From the NCBI RefSeq assembly GCF_030551255.1, contig NZ_CP130630.1, positions 3,825,501 to 3,889,500 of the forward strand: a stretch of 64,000 bases of DNA. The letters run 5' to 3'. This document shows positions 44,577-53,437 of the stretch, in pieces (positions within the stretch are counted from its first letter, which is position 1; each line of letters starts with the position of its first letter). The stretch comes from Streptomyces sp. NL15-2K. GTDB lineage: Bacteria; Actinomycetota; Actinomycetes; Streptomycetales; Streptomycetaceae. The notes under the pieces are model-generated. The model saw nothing but the letters and a program-made list of their open reading frames with translations. It searched no databases and was not told the DNA's origin. Both the position numbers and the translations under genes were made by a program.

Positions 44577-46064
44577 ATGACCTCGCAGCCGACCCTCCCC
44601 AAGGCCGGTCACGGCCCCCAGCCCCCCGGCGAACCCGGCGGCGGTCTCCAGGCAGGACTCAAGAACCGTCATCTTTCGATGATCGCCATCGGTGGTGTCA
44701 TCGGGGCCGGGTTGTTCGTGGGTTCCAGCACCGGTATCGCCACCGCCGGGCCCGGCATCCTGCTGTCGTACGCCCTCGTCGGCACGCTCGTGGTGCTGGT
44801 GATGCGGATGCTCGGTGAGATGTCCGCCGCCAACCCGACGTCCGGCTCGTTCTCCGCGCACGCCGACCGCGCGCTCGGGCCGTGGGCCGGGTTCTCCATC
44901 GGCTGGCTGTACTGGTTCTTCTGGGTCGTCGTGCTGGCGGTCGAGGCGACCGCCGGGGCGAAGATCCTCGAAGGGTGGATACCCGCCGTTCCCCAGTGGG
45001 GGTGGGCCCTCATCGTGATGATGGTGCTGACCGCCACCAACCTCGTCTCCGTGGGCTCCTACGGCGAGTTCGAGTTCTGGTTCGCCGGGATCAAGGTCGT
45101 GGCGATCGGTGCGTTCATCGTCGTGGGCGGCCTCGCCGTGTTCGGGGTGCTGCCCGGCGTCGACAGTGATCAGGCGGGCCTGGCCAACCTCACCGACCAC
45201 GGTGGCTTCCTGCCCAACGGGCCCGGCGCGATCCTCACCGGTGTGCTGCTCGTCGTCTTCTCCTTCATGGGGAGCGAGATCGCGACCCTGGCTGCCGGTG
45301 AGTCCGAGAACCCGCAGCGGGCCGTCACCAAGTCGACCAACAGCATCATCTGGCGTATCGCCGTGTTCTATCTGGGGTCGATCTTCGTGGTCGTGACCCT
45401 GCTGCCGTGGGACGCCCAGTCCATCCAGGACGACGGCTCGTACGTCGCCGCCCTCGACTCCCTCGGTATCGCGCACGCCGGTCAGATCATGAACTTCATC
45501 GTGCTGACGTCCGTACTGTCCTGCCTCAACTCCGGCCTGTACACGGCGTCCCGGATGGCCTTCTCGCTCGGCGAGCGCGGTGACGCGCCGAAGGCCTTCG
45601 CGCGGACCACCAGCCGGGGTGTGCCGCTCGCGGCGATCATCGCCTCCGTGGTGTTCGGGTTCGTCGCCGTCTTCTTCAACTACAAGTTCCCCGACTCCGT
45701 CTTCCTCTTCCTCGTCAACTCCAGTGGGGCGGTCGCCCTGTTCGTCTGGCTGGTGATCTGCTTCTCGCAGCTGCGCATGCGGAAGATCATCCAGGCCGAG
45801 GCGCCGGAGAAGCTGGTGGTGAGGATGTGGCTGTACCCGTACCTGACCTGGGCGACGGCCGCGCTGATCGTGTTCGTGCTCGGGTACATGCTCACCGACA
45901 CCGAGCACGACGGGCGGGACACGGTGCTGCTGTCGCTGCTGGTCGCCGCGGTGGTGCTGGCCATCGCCTTCGTCAAGGACAAGGTTCGGGGCAACGCCCG
46001 GGGCGCGGTCCAGGACGAGAACCAGGACAAGGACAAGGACGAGGACGAGGTCTCGGTCGGCTGA
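44577..46064 (+). CDS. Amino acid permease (APC superfamily, GabP/AnsP type)
   Basis: Transporter of 495 residues with twelve predicted helices and the APC signature near the start of helix 1 (IAIGGVIGAGLFVGSS), followed by GPGILLSYALVGTLVVLVMRMLGEM. The C-terminal tail is a highly charged Asp/Lys/Glu repeat (DENQDKDKDEDE). The substrate cannot be read from sequence. The ATG at 44577 is preferred because AAAGGA precedes it; an ATG 13 codons upstream (44538) has no ribosome site. Divergent from rpiB, with 217 bp between them that look like promoter DNA only. Confidence 0.94.
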   Translation: MTSQPTLPKAGHGPQPPGEPGGGLQAGLKNRHLSMIAIGGVIGAGLFVGSSTGIATAGPGILLSYALVGTLVVLVMRMLGEMSAANPTSGSFSAHADRALGPWAGFSIGWLYWFFWVVVLAVEATAGAKILEGWIPAVPQWGWALIVMMVLTATNLVSVGSYGEFEFWFAGIKVVAIGAFIVVGGLAVFGVLPGVDSDQAGLANLTDHGGFLPNGPGAILTGVLLVVFSFMGSEIATLAAGESENPQRAVTKSTNSIIWRIAVFYLGSIFVVVTLLPWDAQSIQDDGSYVAALDSLGIAHAGQIMNFIVLTSVLSCLNSGLYTASRMAFSLGERGDAPKAFARTTSRGVPLAAIIASVVFGFVAVFFNYKFPDSVFLFLVNSSGAVALFVWLVICFSQLRMRKIIQAEAPEKLVVRMWLYPYLTWATAALIVFVLGYMLTDTEHDGRDTVLLSLLVAAVVLAIAFVKDKVRGNARGAVQDENQDKDKDEDEVSVG

Positions 46065-46089
46065 TCCCCACGGGATGAGATGAGACGAC

Positions 46090-46126
46090 GGAGGGCCCGC
46101 GGTGCGTGTGCGCCGAGGGCCCTCCG
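46090..46126. terminator. Bidirectional terminator hairpin
   Basis: CGGAGGGCCC (46090-46099) and GGGCCCTCCG (46117-46126) form a 10-bp perfect stem between the convergent permease and Ser/Thr kinase genes. Confidence 0.8.
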
Positions 46127-46161
46127 CCGTCTCCGTCAGCTCCGTCGTCTCCGTTCTGCGG

Positions 46162-48792
46162 TCACAGCACTGTGAAGCTGTCCTTGACCTTGTCGTACGT
46201 CTTCAAGGCCTGCGCTTCGATGTCCGGCTGGTACCAGGTGTTGATCTGGTAGGACTTGCCGTTCGCGTTGAAGCCGAGGAGCCGGGCGTGCCAGGGGACG
46301 CCCTCCAGCGTGAAGGTGTACTCCCAGACGACCGCGGGATGGCCGCGGAACGTCGTCTCCTCCAGGCGGATCTTCCGGTAGTCCTGGCCCTGGTGGGCGT
46401 TCTGTTCCGAGGTCCGCCAGGTCTCCATGAGGTCGCCGCGGGCGAGGGAGGACTTGGCCGCCAGCTCCTGTTTGCCGTCGGGGGACGTGTAGTGCACCTC
46501 GGCGCCCGTCTTCACGTCCCGCCGCCAGCCGTCGGGCGTCGCCCACGCGAACCCGCCGGCCTCGCGGTGCGCGCCCGGCGGCAAGCTCTGCGGCCTGGAC
46601 GTGCCCCCGACCGTGGGCGACGGGCTCTCGCTCGGGGTGCTGCCGGACGGGGCCTGCGACGACGCGGACGACGACGGTGCGGATCCCGCCCTGGTGTCGT
46701 CCGGCGATCCGAAGGTCGCCGCGAGCACGACCACGACGACGGCACCAGTGGTGAGGACGCTTGCGGCGGCGATGAGGGCGGTACGACGGCGGGTGCGGCG
46801 GGGGGTGTCGGCCGGGAGGGCAGGGCCGGGCGGTTCGCCTGGCGGCATGGGGAGGGGACGGGGGGCAGGGCCGGGATCAGGGGTGGACCCGGGGCCGGGC
46901 GCCGGCGCCGGGCGGCTCTCGGTCTCCGCCTCCGCGCGGGCCGGCGAGACACCCGCACCGATACGAGGGTCGGCACTTGCGCCCGCACTCACACCCGCAC
47001 CTGGCCCAGGGGGTACGGCCCCTCGATGTGCGCCTCCCACGGAGTTGCCGGACGGGGTCTCGGAGCGGGTCTCCGAGCACCTCTCGGAGGCGGCCTCGGT
47101 GGAGGCGTTGGGAGTTGGTGGGACCAGGGGTGCCGACGGGGCGAGGGGCGCGGAAGACGCGGACTGCGCGGACTGCGCGGACTGCGCGGACTGCGCGGCG
47201 GGATCGGGGGGCGCAGGTGTGCCGTCCGGGAGGGCGTGCGGTATCGCGTCGTGGATGGGCTCGGCCCCAGGTTCGGGCTCCTCGTGCCTGGCCTCGGGAT
47301 CGGGGGCGGGCTCGGGTCGGGGTCCGGGTCCTGGCCCGGGTCCGGGTCCTGGCCCGGGTCCGGGTCCTGGCGCAGACCCGAGCTCACCACCGGGCTCGCG
47401 CTCAGCCCCGGACTCGTGCTCATCCCCGGGCTCGGCATCAGACGCAGCACCCCGTTCGGGCTCGGGCTGGGACTCGGGATCGGGCTCAGAACCAGGCTGG
47501 ACTCCAGCCATCAACCCGGGCTGCCTGGCGTCGCGCGCCCTGCCCAGGAACCGGGTCTCACGGGAACCCGGAGTGGGTGAGCCAGGTGACTCGTGCGGTG
47601 CCACGGGGAGGGAAGGCCTCGGGTCGTCGACGTCCGGCACCTCAGGCGTCTCCAGCGCCGCCGGCGTGCCTGGCGCCGCCGGCGTGCCTGGCGCGCCCGG
47701 AGTCCCCGGTGCCGGCGGCATCCCCAGCACCACCGGCTCCACCACTGTCCCCGGCCGCTCCGTCCCGGCGTCACCCGCTGGTTCCGGCCCACTCCCCTCG
47801 CCACGCCACTCAGCCGCCTCCTCCTCAGCCCCGCCCTCCGAAGGCACCCCCATCAAAGGCACCCCAGTCAAAGGCACCCCCTCAGGACCCTCGACCTCCG
47901 AAGCCCCTCCCTCCGAAGCCCCCTCCGCCAGCACCACTGGCACCGTCGGCGTAGGCACCGGATACGCAAGTGACCGCAGCGAGGTCTCCAGATCCTCCAA
48001 CCCGGGCCGAACCGACGGATCCTTCTCCAGCAGCGCGGCCAGGATGTCCCGCAACGGGCCCGCCGTGGCGGGGAGTTCGGGCTCCTCGTACAGGACCGCG
48101 TGCAGGGTCGCCAGCGTGGTCTCGCGGGTGAACGGGGAGCGGCCACCCAGGGCCGCGCACAGTGTCGCGCCGAGGGACCATATGTCGGACGGCGGGCCCT
48201 GGGGGCGGCCGGAGACGCGCTCGGGGGCCATGTAGTCGGGCGAGCCGACCAGCATGCCGACCATGGTGAGCGCCTTGGCGTCCTGGATCGCGGCGATGCC
48301 GAAGTCCGTGAGGACGATCCGTCGTCCGCCACTCTCCCAGCCCTCCACCAGGACGTTTCCGGGTTTGATGTCCCGGTGCAGGACGCCCCGGGCATGCACC
48401 TGCCGCAGCGCCTCCACCAGCCCGAGTCCGAGCAGTGCCGCCTCGCGCGGGCCCAGTGGGCCCTGCTCCGTCAGGATCCGTTCCAGGGAGCGGCCGACGA
48501 CCAACTCCATGACGATCCAAAGGCGTTCGCCCTCGTCCACGACGTCGTACACCCGCACGACGTTGGGGTGGTCGATCCGGGCCGTGGCCCTGGCCTCGCG
48601 CAGGGTGCGTTCGCGCCGGGTGCGGGTGTCCTCGGCGTCCAGGCCGTCTATGCGCATCTCCTTGACGGCGACCTGCCGGTCGAGTATTTCGTCGGCGGCA
48701 CGCCACACCCGCCCCATTCCCCCCTGGCCGATACTTTCGGCCAATCGATAGCGCCCCGCCACCAACACCCCTGGAATTCCACCGCCGCTCAC
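46162..48792 (-). CDS. Membrane Ser/Thr protein kinase with long Pro/Gly/Glu-rich linker
   Basis: PknB-type kinase of 876 residues. The kinase domain (about 14-275) has the glycine loop GQGGMG (22-27), catalytic Lys44 in VAVK, HRD at 139-141 and DFG at 163-165. A ~390-residue linker of Pro, Gly, Glu, Ser and Ala repeats (PGPGPGP, SAQSAQS) leads to one transmembrane helix near 665-690. An outer ~120-residue domain (AWATPDGWRRDVKTGAEVHYTS...) follows and may sense a ligand. GTG start at 48792 (VSGGGIPG); the frame stays open 48 codons upstream, but that part is not kinase-like. Divergent from the surface-protein gene. Confidence 0.93.
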   Translation of the reverse strand: MSGGGIPGVLVAGRYRLAESIGQGGMGRVWRAADEILDRQVAVKEMRIDGLDAEDTRTRRERTLREARATARIDHPNVVRVYDVVDEGERLWIVMELVVGRSLERILTEQGPLGPREAALLGLGLVEALRQVHARGVLHRDIKPGNVLVEGWESGGRRIVLTDFGIAAIQDAKALTMVGMLVGSPDYMAPERVSGRPQGPPSDIWSLGATLCAALGGRSPFTRETTLATLHAVLYEEPELPATAGPLRDILAALLEKDPSVRPGLEDLETSLRSLAYPVPTPTVPVVLAEGASEGGASEVEGPEGVPLTGVPLMGVPSEGGAEEEAAEWRGEGSGPEPAGDAGTERPGTVVEPVVLGMPPAPGTPGAPGTPAAPGTPAALETPEVPDVDDPRPSLPVAPHESPGSPTPGSRETRFLGRARDARQPGLMAGVQPGSEPDPESQPEPERGAASDAEPGDEHESGAEREPGGELGSAPGPGPGPGPGPGPGPGPRPEPAPDPEARHEEPEPGAEPIHDAIPHALPDGTPAPPDPAAQSAQSAQSAQSASSAPLAPSAPLVPPTPNASTEAASERCSETRSETPSGNSVGGAHRGAVPPGPGAGVSAGASADPRIGAGVSPARAEAETESRPAPAPGPGSTPDPGPAPRPLPMPPGEPPGPALPADTPRRTRRRTALIAAASVLTTGAVVVVVLAATFGSPDDTRAGSAPSSSASSQAPSGSTPSESPSPTVGGTSRPQSLPPGAHREAGGFAWATPDGWRRDVKTGAEVHYTSPDGKQELAAKSSLARGDLMETWRTSEQNAHQGQDYRKIRLEETTFRGHPAVVWEYTFTLEGVPWHARLLGFNANGKSYQINTWYQPDIEAQALKTYDKVKDSFTVL
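47158..47377. repeat. Low-complexity tandem repeats inside the kinase linker
   Basis: Two kinds are visible: a 9-bp unit (GGACTGCGC, about four copies from 47160, coding Ser-Ala-Gln) and an 18-bp unit alternating GGGTCCGGGTCCTGGCCC from 47313 to 47377 (coding PGPGPG). Both keep frame, so they only vary linker length. Confidence 0.75.
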
Positions 48793-48947
48793 ATTCCCCG
48801 GCAATCCGCTGCACCCCCCTAATGTCTTCCGGACCTTCCCGACTGAAACACGATGGTCACACTTCGCGCCGTACCAGCATAGTGCGGAGAAATCTTGTGG
48901 TACCTCTTCAAGTACTGCGAATTCAGGCGCAGCCAAGGGGGACGAAC

Positions 48948-49676
48948 ATGAGTTCTCGTCGTATGACGACCATCGCGGTGTCGCTGGTCACGGCATCTTT
49001 CTCGGCGGTGATGGTGCTTTCCGCCACCGCCGCCGCGGATGACCAGGGACCTGGGAGCAGCAAGGGGGGAAAAGCCGTTGACGAGGCGCCGACGGGGGTG
49101 AAGCTGACCACGCTGCTGCCCGGGAAGATCTCGGTGGACAACGGTTCGCAGGAAACGGAGATCACCGCCACGGCGAAGAACGAGGGAACCAAGGACAGCG
49201 GCAAGATCCGGCTGTGGGTCGTCGGTTTTGACGGGCTCATGGTCAAGAATGTTCAAGGCTGCTCTCCGATCGACGAAAAGAATCTTCCGGAGGGCTCGAA
49301 CAGCGGTTTCAGCTGCCCCATCGACAATCTCGCGGCCGGCCAGTCGAAGTCGTACGCCGTCGACGCGACGTTCGACCTGAGCAAGACCGGGAAGATCTGT
49401 CTGCCGGTGCAGACCAGCGACGGAAAGAAGACGTTCTGGCAGCAGGGACCGGTTCCGTTCGGTACGACGAACCCGTCGCCGAACGCTCCCGCCACCCCGC
49501 TGCTGCTCGGCACCGACAACAAGCCGGTGGGACCGGGCGGCGACGAGCTGCCCAAGACCGGTGTGGAGCGTGACGTCCTGCCGCTGGGCGCGGCGGGCGC
49601 GGCGCTGATGGCCGCCGGTGTGGCCGGGCTGTGGTGGTCGCAGCGGCGGCAGCCGGCACGGCAGCGGGAGAGCTGA
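48948..49676 (+). CDS. Secreted LPXTG-type surface protein
   Basis: Product of 242 residues with a Sec signal peptide (residues 1-~31, cleavage near ATAAADD), an outer domain with two pairs of cysteines (VQGCSPID/FSCPID and KICLPV), a Pro-rich stretch and a complete sorting signal: LPKTG, then a hydrophobic helix and SQRRQPARQRES. Sortase would attach it to the peptidoglycan. No sortase gene is close. ATG 48948 is chosen for the GGGGG-rich ribosome site; the frame extends upstream without a signal peptide. Divergent from the kinase gene. Confidence 0.9.
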   Translation: MSSRRMTTIAVSLVTASFSAVMVLSATAAADDQGPGSSKGGKAVDEAPTGVKLTTLLPGKISVDNGSQETEITATAKNEGTKDSGKIRLWVVGFDGLMVKNVQGCSPIDEKNLPEGSNSGFSCPIDNLAAGQSKSYAVDATFDLSKTGKICLPVQTSDGKKTFWQQGPVPFGTTNPSPNAPATPLLLGTDNKPVGPGGDELPKTGVERDVLPLGAAGAALMAAGVAGLWWSQRRQPARQRES

Positions 49677-49713
49677 CGCCGCGACGTCACCGAGCAACCC
49701 CGAACCTGGAACC

Positions 49714-49754
49714 TGGAGGCATAACCTGACGGCACCTGTCAGGTTATGCCTCCA
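49714..49754. promoter_or_regulatory. Perfect 17-bp inverted repeat before the FAD oxidoreductase gene
   Basis: TGGAGGCATAACCTGAC (49714-49730) and its exact complement (49738-49754) are separated by 7 bp and end 11 bp before the start codon at 49766. There is no T run. It looks like a repressor operator of TetR or MarR type, but could also end the surface-protein transcript. It would also hide the only GGAGG near the start. Confidence 0.6.
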
Positions 49755-49765
49755 GCATCAGCCGC

Positions 49766-51121
49766 ATGAACTCCCTGACCGAGACCACAGACGGCACCGC
49801 AGACAGCACCACAAACCTGCACGTACTGCGCCCCGGCGACCCCGGCTACGACGACGAACTCGCCGGTTTCCAGACCGGGTTCACCCAGCGGCCCGCCGTG
49901 ATCGTCGCCGCCCGTTCCTCCGGCGACGTGATCGCCGCCGTCCGGCACGCGGCCGACCGGAACCTGCCGATCGGCGTCCAGGCCACCGGGCACGGCCTGC
50001 CCGGCCCGTCGGAGGGCGGTGTTCTCGTCACCACGAAGCGCATGGACGGCGTGTACGTCGATCCGGCGGCCCGCACCGTCCGCGTCCAGGCCGGCGTGCG
50101 CTGGAGCCAGGTCGTGGCCGCCGCCGAACCGTACGGGCTCGCGCCCCTCAACGGCTCCGCGCCCGGCGTCGGCGCCGTGTCGTACACGCTGGGTGGCGGA
50201 CTCGGCATCCTGGCGAGGGAGTTCGGCTACGCGGCCGACCACGTGCGCGCCCTCGACATCGTCACCGCCGACGGCCGACTGCGGCACGTCACCCGGGCGT
50301 CCGACCCCGAGCTCTACTGGGCGCTGCTCGGCGGCGGCCACGCCTTCGGCGTCGTCACCGAGATGGAGATCGGCCTCGTGCCCGTGCGCACGCTCTACGG
50401 CGGCTCGCTCGCGTTCGACGGACGGGAGGTCGGTCCGGCGGTCGTGCTGCGGGCGTACGAGGAGTGGACGCGGACCGTGCCCGACAGCCTGACCTCGTCC
50501 TTCGCCGCCGTACCGTATCCGGACATTCCGGCGTTGCCGCCGCGGCTGCGCGGGCGGTACGTCGTCTCCGTGCGGGTCGCTCACACCGGCGCCGACGGTG
50601 AGCGACTCGTCGCCCCGTTGCGGGAGATCGGGCCGGTGCTCGCCGACTCGCTGCGCGAGATGCCGTACGCCGAGAGCCACACCATCCACAGTGACCCGGA
50701 CTTCCCGCACGCCTACTACGGCGACAGCGCGGTGCTGAGCGAGCTGGACACGGAGAAGGCCGCCGAGTTGCTCGCCCGTACCGGGCCGGACACGGGCGAC
50801 GGCACCATGTGCGTCGTACAGGTCAATCACCTCGGCGGGGCGCTGTCACGGCCCGCGCCGAACTGCGTGCCGTACCGCGAAGGGCGTTTTCTGCTGCGGT
50901 TGTTGGCGGTGGGGGATCGCCAGGAGGTCCGCCGGATCCTGGATCCCGCCTTCGCGCTGCTCGCGCCCGTCACGCTCGGGCGGGCGGTGAACTTCGCGTT
51001 CGGGGCGGGCGATCGGAGCGAGGGGCTGTACGACGCGGAGACGCGCAAGAGGCTCGCCGGGCTGAAGTCGCAGTACGACCCGGCGAACCTCTTCCGGAAC
51101 GGCTACCGGGTCAGCGCTTGA
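49766..51121 (+). CDS. FAD-linked oxidoreductase (PCMH/berberine-bridge type)
   Basis: Product of 451 residues with a PCMH-type FAD-binding domain: RPAVIVAARSSGDVIAAVRHA, then GVQATGHG with the His that normally binds FAD covalently, and GGGLGILAREFGYAADHV. A C-terminal BBE segment (YDPANLFRNGYRV) follows. The Cys that gives a second covalent link in berberine-bridge enzymes is not in the usual place (APGVGAVSYTLG), so attachment would be by His only. The substrate is unknown. Start ATG 49766 without a good ribosome site outside the inverted repeat. The stop overlaps the end of bioY on the other strand by 11 bp. Confidence 0.9.
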   Translation: MNSLTETTDGTADSTTNLHVLRPGDPGYDDELAGFQTGFTQRPAVIVAARSSGDVIAAVRHAADRNLPIGVQATGHGLPGPSEGGVLVTTKRMDGVYVDPAARTVRVQAGVRWSQVVAAAEPYGLAPLNGSAPGVGAVSYTLGGGLGILAREFGYAADHVRALDIVTADGRLRHVTRASDPELYWALLGGGHAFGVVTEMEIGLVPVRTLYGGSLAFDGREVGPAVVLRAYEEWTRTVPDSLTSSFAAVPYPDIPALPPRLRGRYVVSVRVAHTGADGERLVAPLREIGPVLADSLREMPYAESHTIHSDPDFPHAYYGDSAVLSELDTEKAAELLARTGPDTGDGTMCVVQVNHLGGALSRPAPNCVPYREGRFLLRLLAVGDRQEVRRILDPAFALLAPVTLGRAVNFAFGAGDRSEGLYDAETRKRLAGLKSQYDPANLFRNGYRVSA

Positions 51122-51689
51122 CGAGCTTCCAGGCGGAGGGCAGCAGGCCCATCGCCAGGGCCGCCTTCACGGCGTCGCCGATCAGGAACGGCGTCAGGCC
51201 GGCCGCGATCGCGGCGGACATCGAGAGGTCGGCCGCGTAGGCGAGGTACGGGACACCGACGGCGTAGATGATCGCCTCGCCCACCAGCATCGTGCCCGCC
51301 ATCCGGAGCATCGAGCGGTCGGCGCCGCGGCGGGCCAGGGCACCCACGGCGGCGGAGGCGAGCAGCATGCCGAGGATGTAGCCGAAGGAGGCGGAGACCC
51401 CGGAGGTGCCGCCCGCGAACCACGGCACACCGGCGAGACCGGCCAGCGCGTACAGGACGAGCGCGGAGAGGCCGCGGCTCGCGCCGAGCGTGGTGCCGAC
51501 CAGCAGCGCGGCGAAGGTCTGGCCGGTCACCGGCACCGGGGAGCCCGGCACGGGCACCGCGATCTGGGCGGCCAGGCCGGTGAGCGCGGCGCCGCCGACC
51601 ACGAGGGCCACGTCCCGGACACGGGAGACGGGGAGCAGGTCGGCGAGGACCTGTCCCGGGCGAGCGGGGGCGACGGCGGCGGTGCTCAT
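51111..51689 (-). CDS. bioY: Biotin transporter BioY
   Basis: Substrate-binding membrane component (S component) of an ECF-type biotin transporter. Of 192 residues with six helices; the family signature GSPVPVTGQTFAALLVG and the GYILGM segment are present. No ECF ATPase or T-component (bioM, bioN) is adjacent, so it uses distant partners or works alone. Start ATG 51689. No biotin-type operator is evident in the ~300 bp upstream, which I otherwise find empty. Confidence 0.94.
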   Translation of the reverse strand: MSTAAVAPARPGQVLADLLPVSRVRDVALVVGGAALTGLAAQIAVPVPGSPVPVTGQTFAALLVGTTLGASRGLSALVLYALAGLAGVPWFAGGTSGVSASFGYILGMLLASAAVGALARRGADRSMLRMAGTMLVGEAIIYAVGVPYLAYAADLSMSAAIAAGLTPFLIGDAVKAALAMGLLPSAWKLVKR

Positions 51690-51991
51690 GGGGACTCCGC
51701 GGGGTGTAAGGGCACGGGGGACACGGCGACGCTATCCCAGCGCCTTCGCGCCGATCACCGTCAGCGCTCGACAAAGGGTGGAGCGCGGGCTTGGTGGGCT
51801 CCGGACAAAGGATGGGGATTACACGGTGTTCGGGGTGATGCTGGTCACTGAGGTGACGTGGTGTGGGATACGGAGGGGCGGCGGGCCGGATCTGTCGGAT
51901 CCCACCAAGGGGATCGCCGCGTGGACACCCGCCGTCTCGCCCGTCGGTCGCCGTCTGGGCAGCGGGGGACCGTTTTGCTAGCTTCGGGCGC

Positions 51992-52075
51992 ATGGTTGCC
52001 CAGGCCCGGAACTTCTCGTCGCGTCGCCACGTCGACCTGCGACGCGTGGGCACGGCCGTCTGTCGCCGCCGGTAG
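51992..52075 (+). CDS. Leader peptide of 27 residues upstream of the ROK gene
   Basis: A short frame, MVAQARNFSSRRHVDLR..., ending in VCRRR. It has the RRHVDLRRV-x3-VC pattern of the putative leader peptides that precede many Streptomyces sulfur-metabolism genes. A TAGCTT hexamer at 51979-51984 is 7 bp before the ATG and no ribosome site exists, so translation is probably leaderless. Located 82 bp before the ROK regulator and the sulfonate operon. It may sense cysteine supply through the Cys codon near its end; that role is inferred. Confidence 0.7.
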   Translation: MVAQARNFSSRRHVDLRRVGTAVCRRR

Positions 52076-52156
52076 GTCGGGGCGGGCGGAGCGGATCCGG
52101 TGCGCCTCGACTCATGAGACGGCGCGCTGTCGGACCCGTTCCCGAGGAAGATTCCC

Positions 52157-53383
52157 ATGCCCCGTACCACGGCTGCACACCCTCCTGCCCCCTCTTCGTC
52201 TCCCGTCTCTTCGATTCCGCGCGCCGCCGATCCCGACCGGCGCCGAACCAGTGCGAGTGTCGTGCTGCGCTCCGTGCTGGAGCACGGGCCGGTCGCGCGC
52301 AGCACCATCGCCCGGCTGACCGGGCTGTCCCCGGCGTCGGTGACCGACTACTGCGCCCGCTTCGCGCGGGCCGGTCTGATCCGTGAGTGCGCCGCGCCCC
52401 GGCAGTCGAAGGGTGTGGGCCGGCCACATGTGCCGGTCGACCTGGACGACTCACGGTTCGTTGTGGGCGCCATCCATGTGGCCGTGCCCTACACCACGGT
52501 CGCGCTGCTGGATCTGCGCGGCCGGGTGGTGGCCGAGCGGCAGTTGAAGCACGTGGCCGGGGCTGTCGAGCCCGGTCAGGTGCTGACGCGGGCCGCCGAC
52601 GGGCTGGCCACACTGCTCGACGGGGCCCCGGAGTGCCGGCCGCTGGGTATCGGTGTGGCCGTCGGCGGCTGGGTGGACCGGGACTCCGGGACCGTGGTCG
52701 CGCACCCGCTGCTGGGCTGGCGGGATGTGCCGGTGCGCGATGTGGTCGGCGCACACACCGGGCTGCCGGTCCATGTGGACGGACATGCGCGGGCGTTGGT
52801 CAACGCAGAGCGCCTGTTCGGGCGGGCACGTGGCAGCAGGAGCGTGCTGCACCTGTTCGTCGGCAACGTGGTCGACGCGGCGTTCGCCACCCACGACGAG
52901 GTGCACCACGGGCCGCGCAGCCAGGCGGGCGCCATCGCGCATCTGCCGGTGCCGGGCGGCACGGAGGTGTGCGAGTGCGGGCGTACCGGCTGCCTCCAGG
53001 CCGAGTTGAGCGAGCGCACGCTGTGCCGGCGGGCGCGGGAGGCGGGTGTCACCGACGGCGTGAACCCGATGCACGTGGTCGCCGCGGCGGCCGACGGCGA
53101 CCTGGCCGCCGCAGGGCTGTTGGTGGACCGTGCGCGTCGGGTCGGGCGGGCGGTCGGTCTGCTGCTCGACGTGCTCAATCCGGAGACCGTCGTCGTCACC
53201 GAGATCGGCGTCCTGCATCGTGAGGACTGCCTTTCCGCGCTGCGGGACGAGGTCGGGGCGGAGCGGGCGGCGGCCGTGGTGCCGACGAGTTTCGCGGATT
53301 CCGTGCTTGCCGTGGCGGGTGGATCAGTCGCTCTGGACGTGCTCTATCGGGATCCGTTGGGCGTTTCACCTGAGCGGAATTAA
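52157..53383 (+). CDS. ROK family transcriptional regulator
   Basis: Product of 408 residues. The N-terminal ~80 residues form a winged helix (GPVARSTIARLTGLSPASVTDYCARFARAGL). The rest is a ROK fold with GIGVAVGGWVDRDSG, LPVHVDGHARALVNAERLFG and a cysteine cluster CECGRTGCLQ in the place of the zinc-binding CxCGxxGCxE motif. As a repressor of sugar-type ligands it would normally control nearby transport genes. Here it precedes the sulfonate operon, in the same direction, with 245 bp between. Start ATG 52157, preceded by GAGGAAGA. Confidence 0.88.
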   Translation: MPRTTAAHPPAPSSSPVSSIPRAADPDRRRTSASVVLRSVLEHGPVARSTIARLTGLSPASVTDYCARFARAGLIRECAAPRQSKGVGRPHVPVDLDDSRFVVGAIHVAVPYTTVALLDLRGRVVAERQLKHVAGAVEPGQVLTRAADGLATLLDGAPECRPLGIGVAVGGWVDRDSGTVVAHPLLGWRDVPVRDVVGAHTGLPVHVDGHARALVNAERLFGRARGSRSVLHLFVGNVVDAAFATHDEVHHGPRSQAGAIAHLPVPGGTEVCECGRTGCLQAELSERTLCRRAREAGVTDGVNPMHVVAAAADGDLAAAGLLVDRARRVGRAVGLLLDVLNPETVVVTEIGVLHREDCLSALRDEVGAERAAAVVPTSFADSVLAVAGGSVALDVLYRDPLGVSPERN

Positions 53384-53400
53384 TTCAGAAATGCGGAATG

Positions 53401-53430
53401 TTGACAGGCCCCCTCCGAGGGAAGGAACAT
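53401..53430 (+). promoter_or_regulatory. Putative promoter of the sulfonate leader peptide
   Basis: TTGACA at 53401-53406 is a perfect -35 hexamer, followed after 18 bp by GAACAT (53425-53430), a weak -10. A start of transcription 7-8 bp later would fall on the ATG at 53438, giving a leaderless mRNA. Confidence 0.55.
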
Positions 53431-53437
53431 CCTGGTC

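Noticed and set aside
46601..48235. Plus-strand frames opposite the kinase linker, rich in Pro, Gly and Ser
   Set aside because: Symmetric coding of GC-rich repeats; the kinase frame with its motifs is the real one.
52451..53218. Minus-strand frame opposite the ROK gene
   Set aside because: No ribosome site or domain; the ROK frame has clear motifs.
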